A DNA stretch of 13,903 nt from Alphaproteobacteria bacterium (GCA_016742295.1 JACVCA010000016.1:1-13903), one strand, 5' to 3'; counted from the stretch's first letter, positions 1 to 7,546 are shown. The notes: a model not told the origin generated them from the letters alone. Translations and numbers: made by a program.

Positions 1-253
1 CGTTTTCTGAGAAGGATCTTTTCAATCAAGGGTATAAGATAGTTTTTCATATTACGCCTTATACCTGTGATTAGCTTGAGTCCTCTTTGATAAAGTGCCT
101 TGAAGAGTTCTTTAGAGATAAAACCTTTATCAGCAAAAATGCTTCCTTTAAGATTGCGTGTCATTTCATCCAGGATAGAGCGTTCATCAACATTCCCGCG
201 GGTGATTTTAACAGCCACAATGCTGCCCTTATGGTTAATCACCAGATGAAGCT
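1..253 (-). pseudogene. IS982 transposase, C-terminal part (3' exon after the intron, partial)
   Basis: Begins with AG, completing the Lys codon begun by A2143, then reads LHLVINHKGSIVAVKITRGN. It continues through FADKGFISKELF, which carries the second catalytic Asp of the family, and then LYQRGLKLITGIRRNMKNYL to the window edge without a stop. The third catalytic acidic residue and the stop lie outside the window. The part has no start or ribosome binding site of its own, so it can only be expressed after intron removal. The frame is undamaged, so the intron is the only lesion seen in the transposase. Confidence 0.85.
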
Positions 254-291
254 GGCGAGTAGAGCGGAGGAATCTCACCTCCACCCCCTCT

Positions 292-327
292 CAGAACCGT
301 ACTTGACAGTCTCCCGTCATACGGCTC
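292..327 (-). ncRNA. Group II intron domain V (catalytic core)
   Basis: Read on the minus strand, the segment opens GAGCCGTATG and closes GTACGGTTCTG, giving the highly conserved short hairpin of group II introns with the catalytic AGC triad at its base. The stop codon of the maturase lies three bases upstream and domain VI follows directly. This hairpin fixes the intron's identity and strand independently of the protein. Confidence 0.88.
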
Positions 328-330
328 CCC

Positions 331-1577
331 TTATTCAGCCGCAGGAAATATCCCTAATTGCCAATGAATAAACAATTCTCTCTTTTGTCGAGCCGCCTTA
401 GTAAGCCACTTCGATGCTTGTGTTTTGCTTCGATGAAATCTTTTATATTTCTTCTTAGCCCATTTCACGAGCATTCTATTAAGCTGATTAAAGACGGGCG
501 CCATCGCCGACTTGCAAAAGAACCCATAATAGCGCTGCCAGCCCGTAAGAACCGGCTTATACATTCTTGAGAACTCCTCAAGCGATTGAGAACTTCTTAG
601 GTTGAGTTTCCACCGTTTCATTTCTTGGCTCATGGCTTTTATAGACGCTTTGCTTACGGCTGGAGAGAAGTTTACAAAGAACTCTCCCTTAGAGGCGCTG
701 TAACATAAACGAGGCCTAAAGGTATACCCTAGAAAGTCAAAGTTTATGACAGGGTAATCTTGAGTCCTTAGTTTATCCTTACAGTAAACAATCCTGGTCT
801 TGTTCTCATTGAGCTCTAATTTGCATTCACTAAAGCGTTTCGTGAGTTTCTCCTTTATATACTCAGCTTGCATTTTACTCTTGCAATGGATAAGTCCGTC
901 ATCCGCATAGCGGCAAAATTCCGCTTTGGGAAATGTTCTTTTCATCCATAGATCAAAAGCATAGTGCAAAAATAAGTTGGCTAAGAGAGGGCCGATAACC
1001 CCACCTTGAGGGGTTCCTTTGGTTCGATCCACAATATTTCCGTCTCGCACCATCGGCGCCTTCAGCCACCTTTCTACATAAAGTAGTATCCACTCTTTAT
1101 CCGTATGCTTCCTTAAAGCTTTCATTAGCAAAGCATGATCGATGTTGTCGAAGAGGCCCTTAATATCAAATTCAAGAACCCAATCATATTTCCAACATCT
1201 TTGGCGAACTCTTTCAAGCGCTTGATGCGCTGATCGGTTGGGTCTATAGCCATAAGAGTCTTTGTAAAAGATTTCTTCTAAGCTTGGCTCTAAATAGATC
1301 TTAGCAACTGCTTGAGCGATTCTATCCTTTACGCTAGGCACTCCTAGGATTCTTTCGCCTCCCTGCTTCTTGGGTATAGGCACCCCTTTAACAGGGGGGG
1401 AAAGTAAGTCCCAGATGACATACGATTCCAAATTTTATAAAGGTTCCCTTTCAGGTCCTTTTCAAAGTCTTTAATCGTTTCACCGTCTACGCCTGCAGCT
1501 CCTGCATTAGCCTTAATACTTTGGTAGGCTTGCATTACCACATACTTTGATATTTCATACGACTTTACTTTATTCAT
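331..1577 (-). pseudogene. ltrA: Group II intron reverse transcriptase/maturase (LtrA/RmInt1 type), frameshifted
   Basis: The intron-encoded protein normally assists splicing and copies the intron RNA into new DNA sites. The ATG at 1577 follows GGAGGAGT. The N-terminal part (MNKVKSYEISKYVV...GTYFPP) ends in a shifted frame at a run of seven C (1400..1394). The rest continues in another frame, from PVKGVPIPKK to a stop at 331, three bases before domain V. With one more C the joined protein would be about 415 residues, the normal size of class D proteins. Visible RT motifs are EFDIKGLFDNIDH, GTPQGGVIGPLLANLFLHYAFD and the catalytic RYADD. The maturase domain X (GWQRYYGFF...) and the tail LFIHWQLG follow. 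No HNH endonuclease domain is present, as in RmInt1. The frameshift could also be a homopolymer sequencing error. Confidence 0.9.
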
Positions 1578-2142
1578 AGACTCCTCCCACTCCTTGTGGT
1601 TGATCTATCAACATCGTTGAATAAGTCGGCCCCTTCGCTCCGTTTCCATTACAGAAATTTCTTCGCTACTACGAACCGATCCGTCCCTGTACATCCCATT
1701 GGTACTCTCTTCCTTGAGACAAGATTGTTCTTGGAATTCTCCCTTAACATGGATGGGACAGGTTCCTGCAGTTCCATGGAAAAGCCCAAATTAAAGTCAC
1801 GCCGTCTAAATGCCGGATACCATCTCCTCAGTAAACAGGTTTCCAGAAGATTCGTCCCAAAATGGATCAAAATTTTGGTTTTGATATCATCCAAGTTCTT
1901 TTCGACACGTCATCAACGGTTCACTTGCGTTCGTCTCTTTAATACCCATCTGACACCGATCAAAGTCGGGTCTTTTCCTCAACGCTCATGACCACAACTC
2001 TTAATTGCAGCCACTTGAGGTGATTTAAAACCAGCTCCTGTAAGCAGATTCTGAAGGACCTACCTTCATCTTTTCCATAGCTGTACTATATTTAGTGAAG
2101 TTATTTACATTCTTTCCTCCCCCGCATATATCTGCAGCACAC

Positions 2143-2590
2143 TGAGGCCGTAAAACCAGCCGATTGTGGTTTTGCCTCTTGCAGCAAGACCTTTGAAGAC
2201 ACGGTTACGGTTGATGCGTTTGTTGTGGCATACAGGAAGAGATGTTGCATCAGCAATATAAGTTCCTGTCTTTTCTCCAAATAAACTTTGCAGTAACATA
2301 CATAAAGGGATAAAAAGACGCGGCATTAACTGTACAAAACGAGTGTAGCTCAATAAGGTTGGAAAATCCTGTTTATGCAAATGCATAATGTGGAAGGTGT
2401 AAAAATATTTAAAGTTTTTACAAGGACTAAGATGAAAGAGAACCATGATTGTTAGCATTTCGCTTAAACTCATCTGACATGACCGGTCACGCTTTTTCCC
2501 GGTATCAATTAACCGATGCTTTTCCCATTCTTCATAAGATTTGCAAAATTCATCAAGGCAAAAAAACAAAGCTGTGATATTGTATCCCAT
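2143..2590 (-). pseudogene. IS982 transposase, N-terminal part (5' exon before the intron)
   Basis: Encodes the first 149 residues of an IS982-type DDE transposase, which cuts and joins DNA at the element ends. The ATG at 2590 follows an AAGGGAG Shine-Dalgarno sequence. The first catalytic Asp region is visible as IADATSLPVCHNKRI, followed by KTTIGWFYGL. After codon 149 plus one base (A2143) the reading runs into the intron 5' end, GTGTG; unspliced translation adds 12 foreign residues and stops at 2105. Joined to 253..1 the frame reads FYGLKLHLVINHKG, as expected for this family. Whether a functional product forms depends on splicing, which the damaged intron maturase may no longer support in cis. 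Confidence 0.85.
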
Positions 2591-2640
2591 AGGCTAAACT
2601 CCCTTCTTATTTTCTAAGCAATTGTAAGAAAGTTTAGCCT
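2591..2640 (-). promoter_or_regulatory. Transposase mRNA leader hairpin sequestering the ribosome binding site
   Basis: The 10-base arms AGGCTAAACT (2640..2631) and AGTTTAGCCT (2600..2591) are perfectly complementary. They are extended by TTCTTA (2630..2625) pairing with TAAGAA (2609..2604). The result is 16 pairs, a 15-base loop and a single three-base GGG bulge. That GGG is the core of the Shine-Dalgarno sequence, and the helix ends directly against the ATG at 2590. Hairpins that hide the start are a known way for IS elements to limit transposase synthesis; that role here is inference from the structure. Confidence 0.6.
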
Positions 2641-2679
2641 ACCATCTTTCGAACCTTATCCAAAACTCAGGTTACTTAC

Positions 2680-2775
2680 TGTTAACATCATAATCTTTAC
2701 GTTACCATATATATTGCTGCCATGGGTGACAGCAAAACCATTTTGCGCCGTCTTGCTTTTACCCAGTGCAATATA
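2680..2775 (-). pseudogene. Decayed dapB fragment beside the IS left end
   Basis: Bases 2695-2771 align with 4621-4697 inside the intact dapB, at roughly 70 percent identity with one single-base indel. Read on the minus strand, the encoded GFAVTHGSNIYGNVKIM corresponds to GFAVARGGNIYGDVKVM at residues 200-216 of DapB. The extra base near 2744-2750 shifts the frame, and there is no start or full-length gene, so it is a remnant. Weaker similarity may continue to about 2830. It lies in the same orientation as dapB and ends where the IS begins, so the IS probably inserted in or beside a second dapB copy. Confidence 0.75.
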
Positions 2776-2873
2776 CTATCAATGTCTTGCTAGGCGACTA
2801 TGAACAGCATCTGCTGATGAGTGTTAGAGGGGAGCCGTAAAGTAGATTGTGAGGAACTTTATTGAATAATGAT

Positions 2874-2902
2874 TTGTTATATGAGTAAAATAACTATAAA
2901 AT
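2874..2902 (+). promoter_or_regulatory. Predicted sigma-70-type promoter of the secreted-protein gene
   Basis: TTGTTA at 2874-2879 and TAAAAT at 2897-2902 are separated by exactly 17 bases, close to the consensus -35 and -10 boxes. The start codon of the downstream gene lies 47 bases beyond, preceded by a strong AAGGAG at 2937-2942. No other gene lies upstream on this strand, so the gene is probably transcribed alone. Confidence 0.5.
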
Positions 2903-2949
2903 TCAGAATGGGTGACTTATGAAAATTTCATCTGATAAGGAGAAGAAAG

Positions 2950-4341
2950 ATGACCTTCTTTTATGAAAAGTTAAACATACGGTTTATTTCTTCCCTTCTA
3001 ATACTATGTTCTTTTCTGTTTGTTATTCTATCGGCTCAAACCCAGGCTGCAAAAGTTGATTTGAAAACCTTAGGATCAGACGAATGGATAAGAACTATGA
3101 TGCAAAAGTATCCAGAGTTAGAGTGGCTTCTTGATAAATCCGTACAACATACTCAAGAAGGTAAAGCCGAAGATTTTAAACATAGTTGGTCATACAGGCT
3201 TAAAGGTGAGAATTTTCCGGAGTTTGAAAGAACCATTTTAAGTATTGTCTGCCTTTATCTTATCACTGATGGCAGCCTACAGGCCTATAATCATTTTACT
3301 GAACTTCAACCTCTTCAAGACAAACTTTCTCTAGCGTCATTTAAACATCTTCATGAATTTGCTCAAGGCGTACTTAAAGATGTTCCTCTTGAAACAGTGG
3401 AGATCAATTTACTTTTGGGGGATATGGGGAAAACTCAAATTGCTCGTTTAAAGGCGAAAGAATTTGGAATCTCTGAGCCCGATCATGATATTTTTCTTGA
3501 TGCATGTTTAGAAGAGTGTCCTCAAATATTCACAACTTTTATGGCTCTGCCGTTGGAACAGCAAGAAAAAATTAAAAAGGTAGCAGGACTTGTCCATTTC
3601 GGACATGTGACCCATGTGGAGGGTGGCCCAGAAATTTTGACCAAGCTCAAAGAGTCTGGAATCTTGCAAGAGGACCCGAACGGTTTTGATCTTGCGATTT
3701 TAACTTATATTTGTGATGTCAGTGCAGCTCTTGGCCATGTTGATAACCGAGGTTCAAAGGTACTTACACAAGATACTTATAAAGCAATTGAAGCAGTAAA
3801 GGATTCTATACATTTTCTTGCAACTCATGATAAAAAAGAAGCATTAGCGATGTATTTATCAAAACGTGCGAAGTGGTTAGGTTTGAATAAACATACCAAG
3901 GCTTATTTTATCCTAGCCCGTATCGGTGCTATGATGCTGCTGTTCTCACCTGAAGAGGGTCGAGCTTTAATTTCGTGCTATCGGACGCTTTCTAAAACGT
4001 ACGCTAATATTGTAAATAATGCAATGGACCCTTTGATCTTGAGGCATGAACGAACTCCCACTTATGTGCCGGCAGTTCTTGTTAACCTCTTAAGCACCTA
4101 TTCAAAGCAAGGAATGTCCAAAACTGAAGGCATCAAACGGTGCGTCCAAGATGGCATGAGATCAATTGCAGAAATTTTAGAACAATATCGAGCGAACAAA
4201 ACAAAGCAACCCTATAATCCTGAGCTTACAATTAATTTTAATAAGGTTGCAGGGCAAGTAAGAGATAATCCAGCCATATTGAAAAATTTTACCTTTACCA
4301 TTGATTCAGAAGGTCTTGTTACTCTTAACGCGCCCTCTTAG
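2950..4341 (+). CDS. Secreted protein of unknown function with HD-like motifs
   Basis: A 463-residue protein with a Sec-type signal peptide: charged start, hydrophobic core at about residues 12-29, likely cleavage after TQA near residue 33. The start is supported by AAGGAG seven bases upstream of the ATG. I do not recognise a characterised function. A mostly helical body contains LLGDMGK (155-161), PDHD (177-180), LVHFGHVTHVEGG (214-226) and LTYICDVSAALGHVD (251-265) followed by GS and a TQDTY segment. The spaced His and Asp residues (H179, D180, H216, H219, D256, H263) suggest a metal-dependent HD-phosphohydrolase-like fold, but this is tentative. It is the only long plus-strand gene and has its own promoter. 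It lies between the dapB remnant and dapB, which suggests an insertion or rearrangement here. Confidence 0.85.
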   Translation: MTFFYEKLNIRFISSLLILCSFLFVILSAQTQAAKVDLKTLGSDEWIRTMMQKYPELEWLLDKSVQHTQEGKAEDFKHSWSYRLKGENFPEFERTILSIVCLYLITDGSLQAYNHFTELQPLQDKLSLASFKHLHEFAQGVLKDVPLETVEINLLLGDMGKTQIARLKAKEFGISEPDHDIFLDACLEECPQIFTTFMALPLEQQEKIKKVAGLVHFGHVTHVEGGPEILTKLKESGILQEDPNGFDLAILTYICDVSAALGHVDNRGSKVLTQDTYKAIEAVKDSIHFLATHDKKEALAMYLSKRAKWLGLNKHTKAYFILARIGAMMLLFSPEEGRALISCYRTLSKTYANIVNNAMDPLILRHERTPTYVPAVLVNLLSTYSKQGMSKTEGIKRCVQDGMRSIAEILEQYRANKTKQPYNPELTINFNKVAGQVRDNPAILKNFTFTIDSEGLVTLNAPS

Positions 4342-4461
4342 GTTGTTAAAGCAGACCAGTTTAAAAAACGGAGGGCATTTATCTAGGACCATCGTTTGAC
4401 CTACCGTATCTTGGACGCCTGGCAGCGTGAGAGAAGGGTAATTTAAATGTCCCTAGGTAAT

Positions 4462-5262
4462 CTAAAGATTTTTCAGGCCTAAGACATCTTTCATCGAGTA
4501 AAGCCCTGGCGCTGCATGACGAACCCATTGGGCTGCTTTAAGGGCTCCCTTGGCAAAAAGCTCGCGGTTTAGAGCACGGTGGGATAGCTCAATCATTTCA
4601 TTGTCGTCAGTAAACATAACCTTTACATCGCCATATATATTGCCGCCACGGGCAACAGCAAAGCCTATTTCACCTTCTTGCCTTTGACCAGTGCGAGCAA
4701 CACATGCTTCAGGCTTGAGAGTTTGACCGCGTGCAGAAGCTACAGTATGAGCTAGGGTAATGGCTGTTCCAGATGGCACATCTCGTTTAGCTCGGTGATG
4801 CATTTCAAAGATTTCGATATCGTAGGAAGGATCTAATATCCGTGCCATAAAATCCACGGCAACATTCAAAAGTGCTACCCCAATGCTGGTATTAGAGGCA
4901 GAAACAATGGGGATCTTCTGAGAGGTTTGCATAAGAAGGTTATAGTGATCAGAGGTTAAACCCGTGGTGCCAACAACAATCGGTGTCTGAGTGCCTGCTG
5001 CAATCTGCAGGTGATTTGATAGTGATTGGGGGTGGGTAAAATCAATTAAAACATCTGCAAGACGGGAAATTTTGGTGATATCACTTGTAAGAATAAGGTT
5101 TTTATCATTCTTGATTTCACACACAGAATTTAAATTCATCCCTTCATGAAGGCTGCCTGGCCTAACAGTTCCGCCAATAAGCTCAAATCCCGAAGTTATG
5201 GCAGCCTGTTGGGCAATCATCTTGCCCATACGACCTGCGCATCCTAAAATTCCAATTTTCAC
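4462..5262 (-). CDS. dapB: 4-hydroxy-tetrahydrodipicolinate reductase
   Basis: Reduces 4-hydroxy-tetrahydrodipicolinate to tetrahydrodipicolinate with NAD(P)H, in cytoplasmic synthesis of diaminopimelate for peptidoglycan and of lysine. At 266 residues it has the usual family length. The N-terminal dinucleotide-binding motif is GCAGRMG (residues 7-13). GTTG is at 98-101. The catalytic signature HHRAKRDVPSGTA (155-167) holds the family's catalytic His and Lys and the substrate-binding SGTA. The start is a GTG at 5262, preceded nine bases upstream by GGAGG; no better start is seen. It follows ald by 39 bases on the same strand, so the two are probably cotranscribed. No clear terminator is seen after its TAG stop. 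A decayed copy of its middle lies at about 2680-2775. Confidence 0.97.
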   Translation of the reverse strand: MKIGILGCAGRMGKMIAQQAAITSGFELIGGTVRPGSLHEGMNLNSVCEIKNDKNLILTSDITKISRLADVLIDFTHPQSLSNHLQIAAGTQTPIVVGTTGLTSDHYNLLMQTSQKIPIVSASNTSIGVALLNVAVDFMARILDPSYDIEIFEMHHRAKRDVPSGTAITLAHTVASARGQTLKPEACVARTGQRQEGEIGFAVARGGNIYGDVKVMFTDDNEMIELSHRALNRELFAKGALKAAQWVRHAAPGLYSMKDVLGLKNL

Positions 5263-5301
5263 AGTTTTAATCCTCCCTGGAATATTTGAGGCTCAATATC
5301 C

Positions 5302-6417
5302 CTATAGTAAAGCGTTTTCAACCGCAGAATACTCAAGATTAAGTGCATTGGCGACAGCAGGATGCGTCAGTCTGCCTTTGTGTACATTTAAACCGTTCCT
5401 CAGATGAATATCATCGAGCATAGCCTGCTTGTAGCCTTTATTAGCAATGGCTAAGACATACGGTAAGGTTGCGTTGTTGAGAGCAAAGGTGGATGTCCTG
5501 GGAACTGCTCCGGGTATGTTGGTTACACAGTAGTGGACTATACCATCAATAGTATAAGTAGGGGCTGCATGTGTGGTTGGCTTGCTGGTTTCAAAACATC
5601 CACCTTGGTCAATGGCAATATCTACAAGTACAGACCCCCGACGCATTTTACGAATCATGTCATGAGTTACAAGTTTGGGCGCAGCAGCACCGGGCAACAA
5701 AACCGCTCCAATCACTAAATCTGAGTCACAAACATAGTGTTCAATAGATTCAAGAGTTGATATTATAGTTTTAATTTTTGATCCAAAAAGTAAATCCAAT
5801 TCTTGAAGCCTTCTTAAAGAACGCTCAATAACCACAGCTTCAGCACCCATTCCAACAGCGATCCTTAAGGCTTCAGTTCCTGCAGCACCACCTCCAATTA
5901 TGGTAACTTTTGCAGGCGCAACACCAGGGACTCCTCCTAAAAGTATCCCGGCACCGCCTGGCTCTTTTTGTAATGCAGTTGCACCAACTTGAATAGACAT
6001 GCGGCCTGCAACTTCACTCATGGGTGCTAGAAGGGGCAATCCGCCATGGTCATTAGTTACGGTTTCATAGGCAATTCCAATACATTTAGCATTTAAAAGA
6101 GCCATCGTTTGAGGAAAGTCAGGGGCAAGATGCAAATAGGTAAAAAGAAGTTGTCCTTCACGTAGCATAGCACATTCTTCAGACTGAGGTTCTTTGACTT
6201 TAACAATCATATCGGCATTTGCAAAAACTTCTTTGCTTGAATTTAAAATACTTGCACCAAAGGCAATGTAATCTTCATTAGAAAATCCAATGCCTTCACC
6301 AGCATTTTTTTCAACAACCACATGGTGACCATAATGCGTTAATTCGCGAACACTCGCTGGCGTAAGGCCCACTCTATATTCATGATTCTTGATTTCTTTT
6401 ACGACACCAATTAACAT
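5302..6417 (-). CDS. ald: Alanine dehydrogenase
   Basis: Catalyses reversible NAD-dependent deamination of L-alanine to pyruvate and ammonia. The 371-residue length is normal. Residues known as substrate-binding or catalytic in the family sit at the canonical numbers: R15, K75, H96 and D270. The NAD-binding Rossmann motif is IIGGGAAG (173-180). The acidic residue at the end of the second strand, which binds the ribose, is Glu198 (IERS) rather than the more common Asp. The ATG at 6417 has AAAGG upstream. It follows tssA after 76 bases and precedes dapB. The pairing suggests amino-acid and cell-wall precursor metabolism unrelated to the secretion genes upstream, although read-through from the tss genes cannot be excluded. 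Confidence 0.97.
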   Translation of the reverse strand: MLIGVVKEIKNHEYRVGLTPASVRELTHYGHHVVVEKNAGEGIGFSNEDYIAFGASILNSSKEVFANADMIVKVKEPQSEECAMLREGQLLFTYLHLAPDFPQTMALLNAKCIGIAYETVTNDHGGLPLLAPMSEVAGRMSIQVGATALQKEPGGAGILLGGVPGVAPAKVTIIGGGAAGTEALRIAVGMGAEAVVIERSLRRLQELDLLFGSKIKTIISTLESIEHYVCDSDLVIGAVLLPGAAAPKLVTHDMIRKMRRGSVLVDIAIDQGGCFETSKPTTHAAPTYTIDGIVHYCVTNIPGAVPRTSTFALNNATLPYVLAIANKGYKQAMLDDIHLRNGLNVHKGRLTHPAVANALNLEYSAVENALL

Positions 6418-6420
6418 ACT

Positions 6421-6490
6421 TAGTTGCCTTTCAATTCACGCTTACTTCAACTCAATAACACCTATTGGTTTCTCATATCAGAGGCAACCA
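6421..6490 (-). promoter_or_regulatory. Possible leader helix covering the ald ribosome binding site
   Basis: In the minus-strand RNA, TGGTTGCCT (6490..6482) can pair over nine bases, one a G-U wobble, with AGGCAACTA (6429..6421), just before the ald start. The AGG belongs to the AAAGG that serves as Shine-Dalgarno sequence. The loop is long (52 bases), so the helix may be chance. It would lie just after the tssA stop and could reduce translation of ald when formed. Confidence 0.25.
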
Positions 6491-6493
6491 GTA

Positions 6494-7546
6494 TTATGCT
6501 TTGTCTGTTTGTTTTAGATAATTTAAAATTTGTTCCAAAAATTTATAAGCTTGGCTGCGACTTGTAAGTTCGAGGGAAGGGGCTAGATCTTGCAATTGGG
6601 GTTCGATATCTGTGAGAGTATCTGAAACAGGTGCAGGGTTGGTATTATCTTGTAAAGGGCTTTCAGTCGGGGTGAGGTCCTTTGGAACTTTTGGTGGAGA
6701 GGCTGCAGTTACTTGCTGTTTTCCTTGTATTTCTTCAATAGCAAGTTCAGCAAGCCGCTTTATAGCAAGCAAGTTATCGCGTAAATTATAGAGAAAAGAA
6801 GTTGATTGATTGGTTTTCTGATTAAGGATTTTATCAACTTCAGATGTTGCTTCTAGCGCTTGGCTAAGTTGAAATATAAGAGACTCATAAAAACTTTGGG
6901 GTGTGATTCCTTTACTTTGTGAAAACATATCCAAGGTTACTTCACCATCTTTTCTAGCTTGTTCAAGAAGCGTTTTGCCATATTTCTCTTGCTGGCTTAG
7001 ATGCTCCAAATGTTCAGCATGAATAAAGTCTGCCATAGTATAGTTGGGTTTAGCCGGATCAATAGGTGAAGTAACAGGAACTTTAAATAAAGTGTTGCTG
7101 AATTTCTGATTGAGCCAATCAATAGGCGTAAGTCTAAACTCATAGTCTCCATCTTCTTCAAGTTGCGGATAGAGATTATCCCAAAAACGTGAACATAGAT
7201 CTTTGATGAGGTTTAAACCTTCAGTTAAACCTGGAATTTTCGCAATATGAAATCGGGCTTCTAAAAGCCATACTGCGATTTGTAAATCCTTTGAACTTGT
7301 TGTTAAAACTTGCTGGCAAAGCTTGTCTACGAGATTCCAGTCCGCACGTTTGCGGGTGGTTTTCCAAATTCCTTGGGGTAAGTGACTACTTTCCTCCTGT
7401 CGTGCTTCGACAATTTGATCAAAAATTGGCTCATATCGTATTAATATACCAGTTTCCTGCGAACCTGACAGTGGCTTACTAAGAGTTTGAGATAAACAGA
7501 ATTTCTCTTCTGCTTTCTGCAGGAAAGGAAGTTTTTTTTGTGCCAT
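6494..7546 (-). CDS. tssA: T6SS protein TssA (ImpA N-terminal family)
   Basis: TssA proteins contact the baseplate and membrane complex and help prime or cap the growing tail sheath. The 350-residue protein has the ImpA N-terminal domain: IRYEPIFDQIVEARQEE (36-52), LPQGIWKTTRKRADW, SKDLQIAVWLLEARFH, and FWDNLYPQLEEDGDYEFRLTPIDWL. A Pro/Thr-rich linker at about 280-320 leads to a short C-terminal SRSQAYKFLEQILNYLKQT. Many relatives continue after that segment with more conserved sequence; here the protein ends at once with TDKA, so the tail is short. The ATG overlaps the stop of the last tssM fragment by one base (TAATG), which points to translational coupling in one operon. Confidence 0.88.
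   Translation of the reverse strand: MAQKKLPFLQKAEEKFCLSQTLSKPLSGSQETGILIRYEPIFDQIVEARQEESSHLPQGIWKTTRKRADWNLVDKLCQQVLTTSSKDLQIAVWLLEARFHIAKIPGLTEGLNLIKDLCSRFWDNLYPQLEEDGDYEFRLTPIDWLNQKFSNTLFKVPVTSPIDPAKPNYTMADFIHAEHLEHLSQQEKYGKTLLEQARKDGEVTLDMFSQSKGITPQSFYESLIFQLSQALEATSEVDKILNQKTNQSTSFLYNLRDNLLAIKRLAELAIEEIQGKQQVTAASPPKVPKDLTPTESPLQDNTNPAPVSDTLTDIEPQLQDLAPSLELTSRSQAYKFLEQILNYLKQTDKA

Larger units (their letters stand above)
254..2142 (-). mobile_element. Group II intron (RmInt1-like, class D) inside the IS982 transposase
   Basis: A self-splicing retroelement RNA carrying its own reverse transcriptase. The 5' end GTGTG (2142..2138) fits the GUGYG consensus. Domain V is clear at about 327..292: it opens GAGCCGTATG and closes GTACGGTTCTG, with the catalytic AGC. 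Domain VI follows at about 290..257 as a nine-pair helix (GGGTGGAGG with CCTCCGCTC), and a likely branch A lies in the CTCTACTC strand. Domains I-III occupy about 2142..1600 and hold no gene; domain IV holds the maturase. Ends were set by restoring the transposase frame (GGC CTC A joined to AG CTT CAT). The predicted 3' end reads CGCC rather than the usual AC or AT, so it may be off by a few bases. Confidence 0.85.
1..2673 (-). mobile_element. IS982-family insertion sequence, interrupted by a group II intron, cut by window edge
   Basis: The element holds one transposase gene of the IS982 type, split into two exon-like parts (2590..2143 and 253..1) by a group II intron. The left end is placed near 2673 on the minus strand, where sequence beginning AACCTGAGTTTTGG precedes the transposase leader and dapB-like sequence stops. 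I estimate this end from the loss of dapB similarity; the terminal inverted repeat cannot be confirmed because the other end lies outside the window. No target-site duplication can be checked for the same reason. The family assignment rests on the transposase sequence. Confidence 0.75.

Noticed and set aside
1596..1991. 131-codon plus-strand frame
   Set aside because: It lies antisense to domains I-III of the group II intron, whose structured RNA explains the sequence. The protein is unrecognisable and has no good ribosome binding site.
2919..2966. Short 15-codon leader frame before the secreted-protein gene
   Set aside because: It overlaps the Shine-Dalgarno sequence and start of the gene, but it has no strong ribosome site of its own and no recognisable peptide.
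4332..4376. Inverted repeat GCCCTC/GAGGGC as terminator of the secreted-protein gene
   Set aside because: Only six base pairs with a 33-base loop, and the first arm overlaps the coding end; too weak to call.
4379..4461. Approximate inverted repeat around CTAGGACC and GTCCCTAG between the convergent genes
   Set aside because: The arms are short and imperfect, with about 50 bases between them and no clear T-run. It could be a remnant element or chance.
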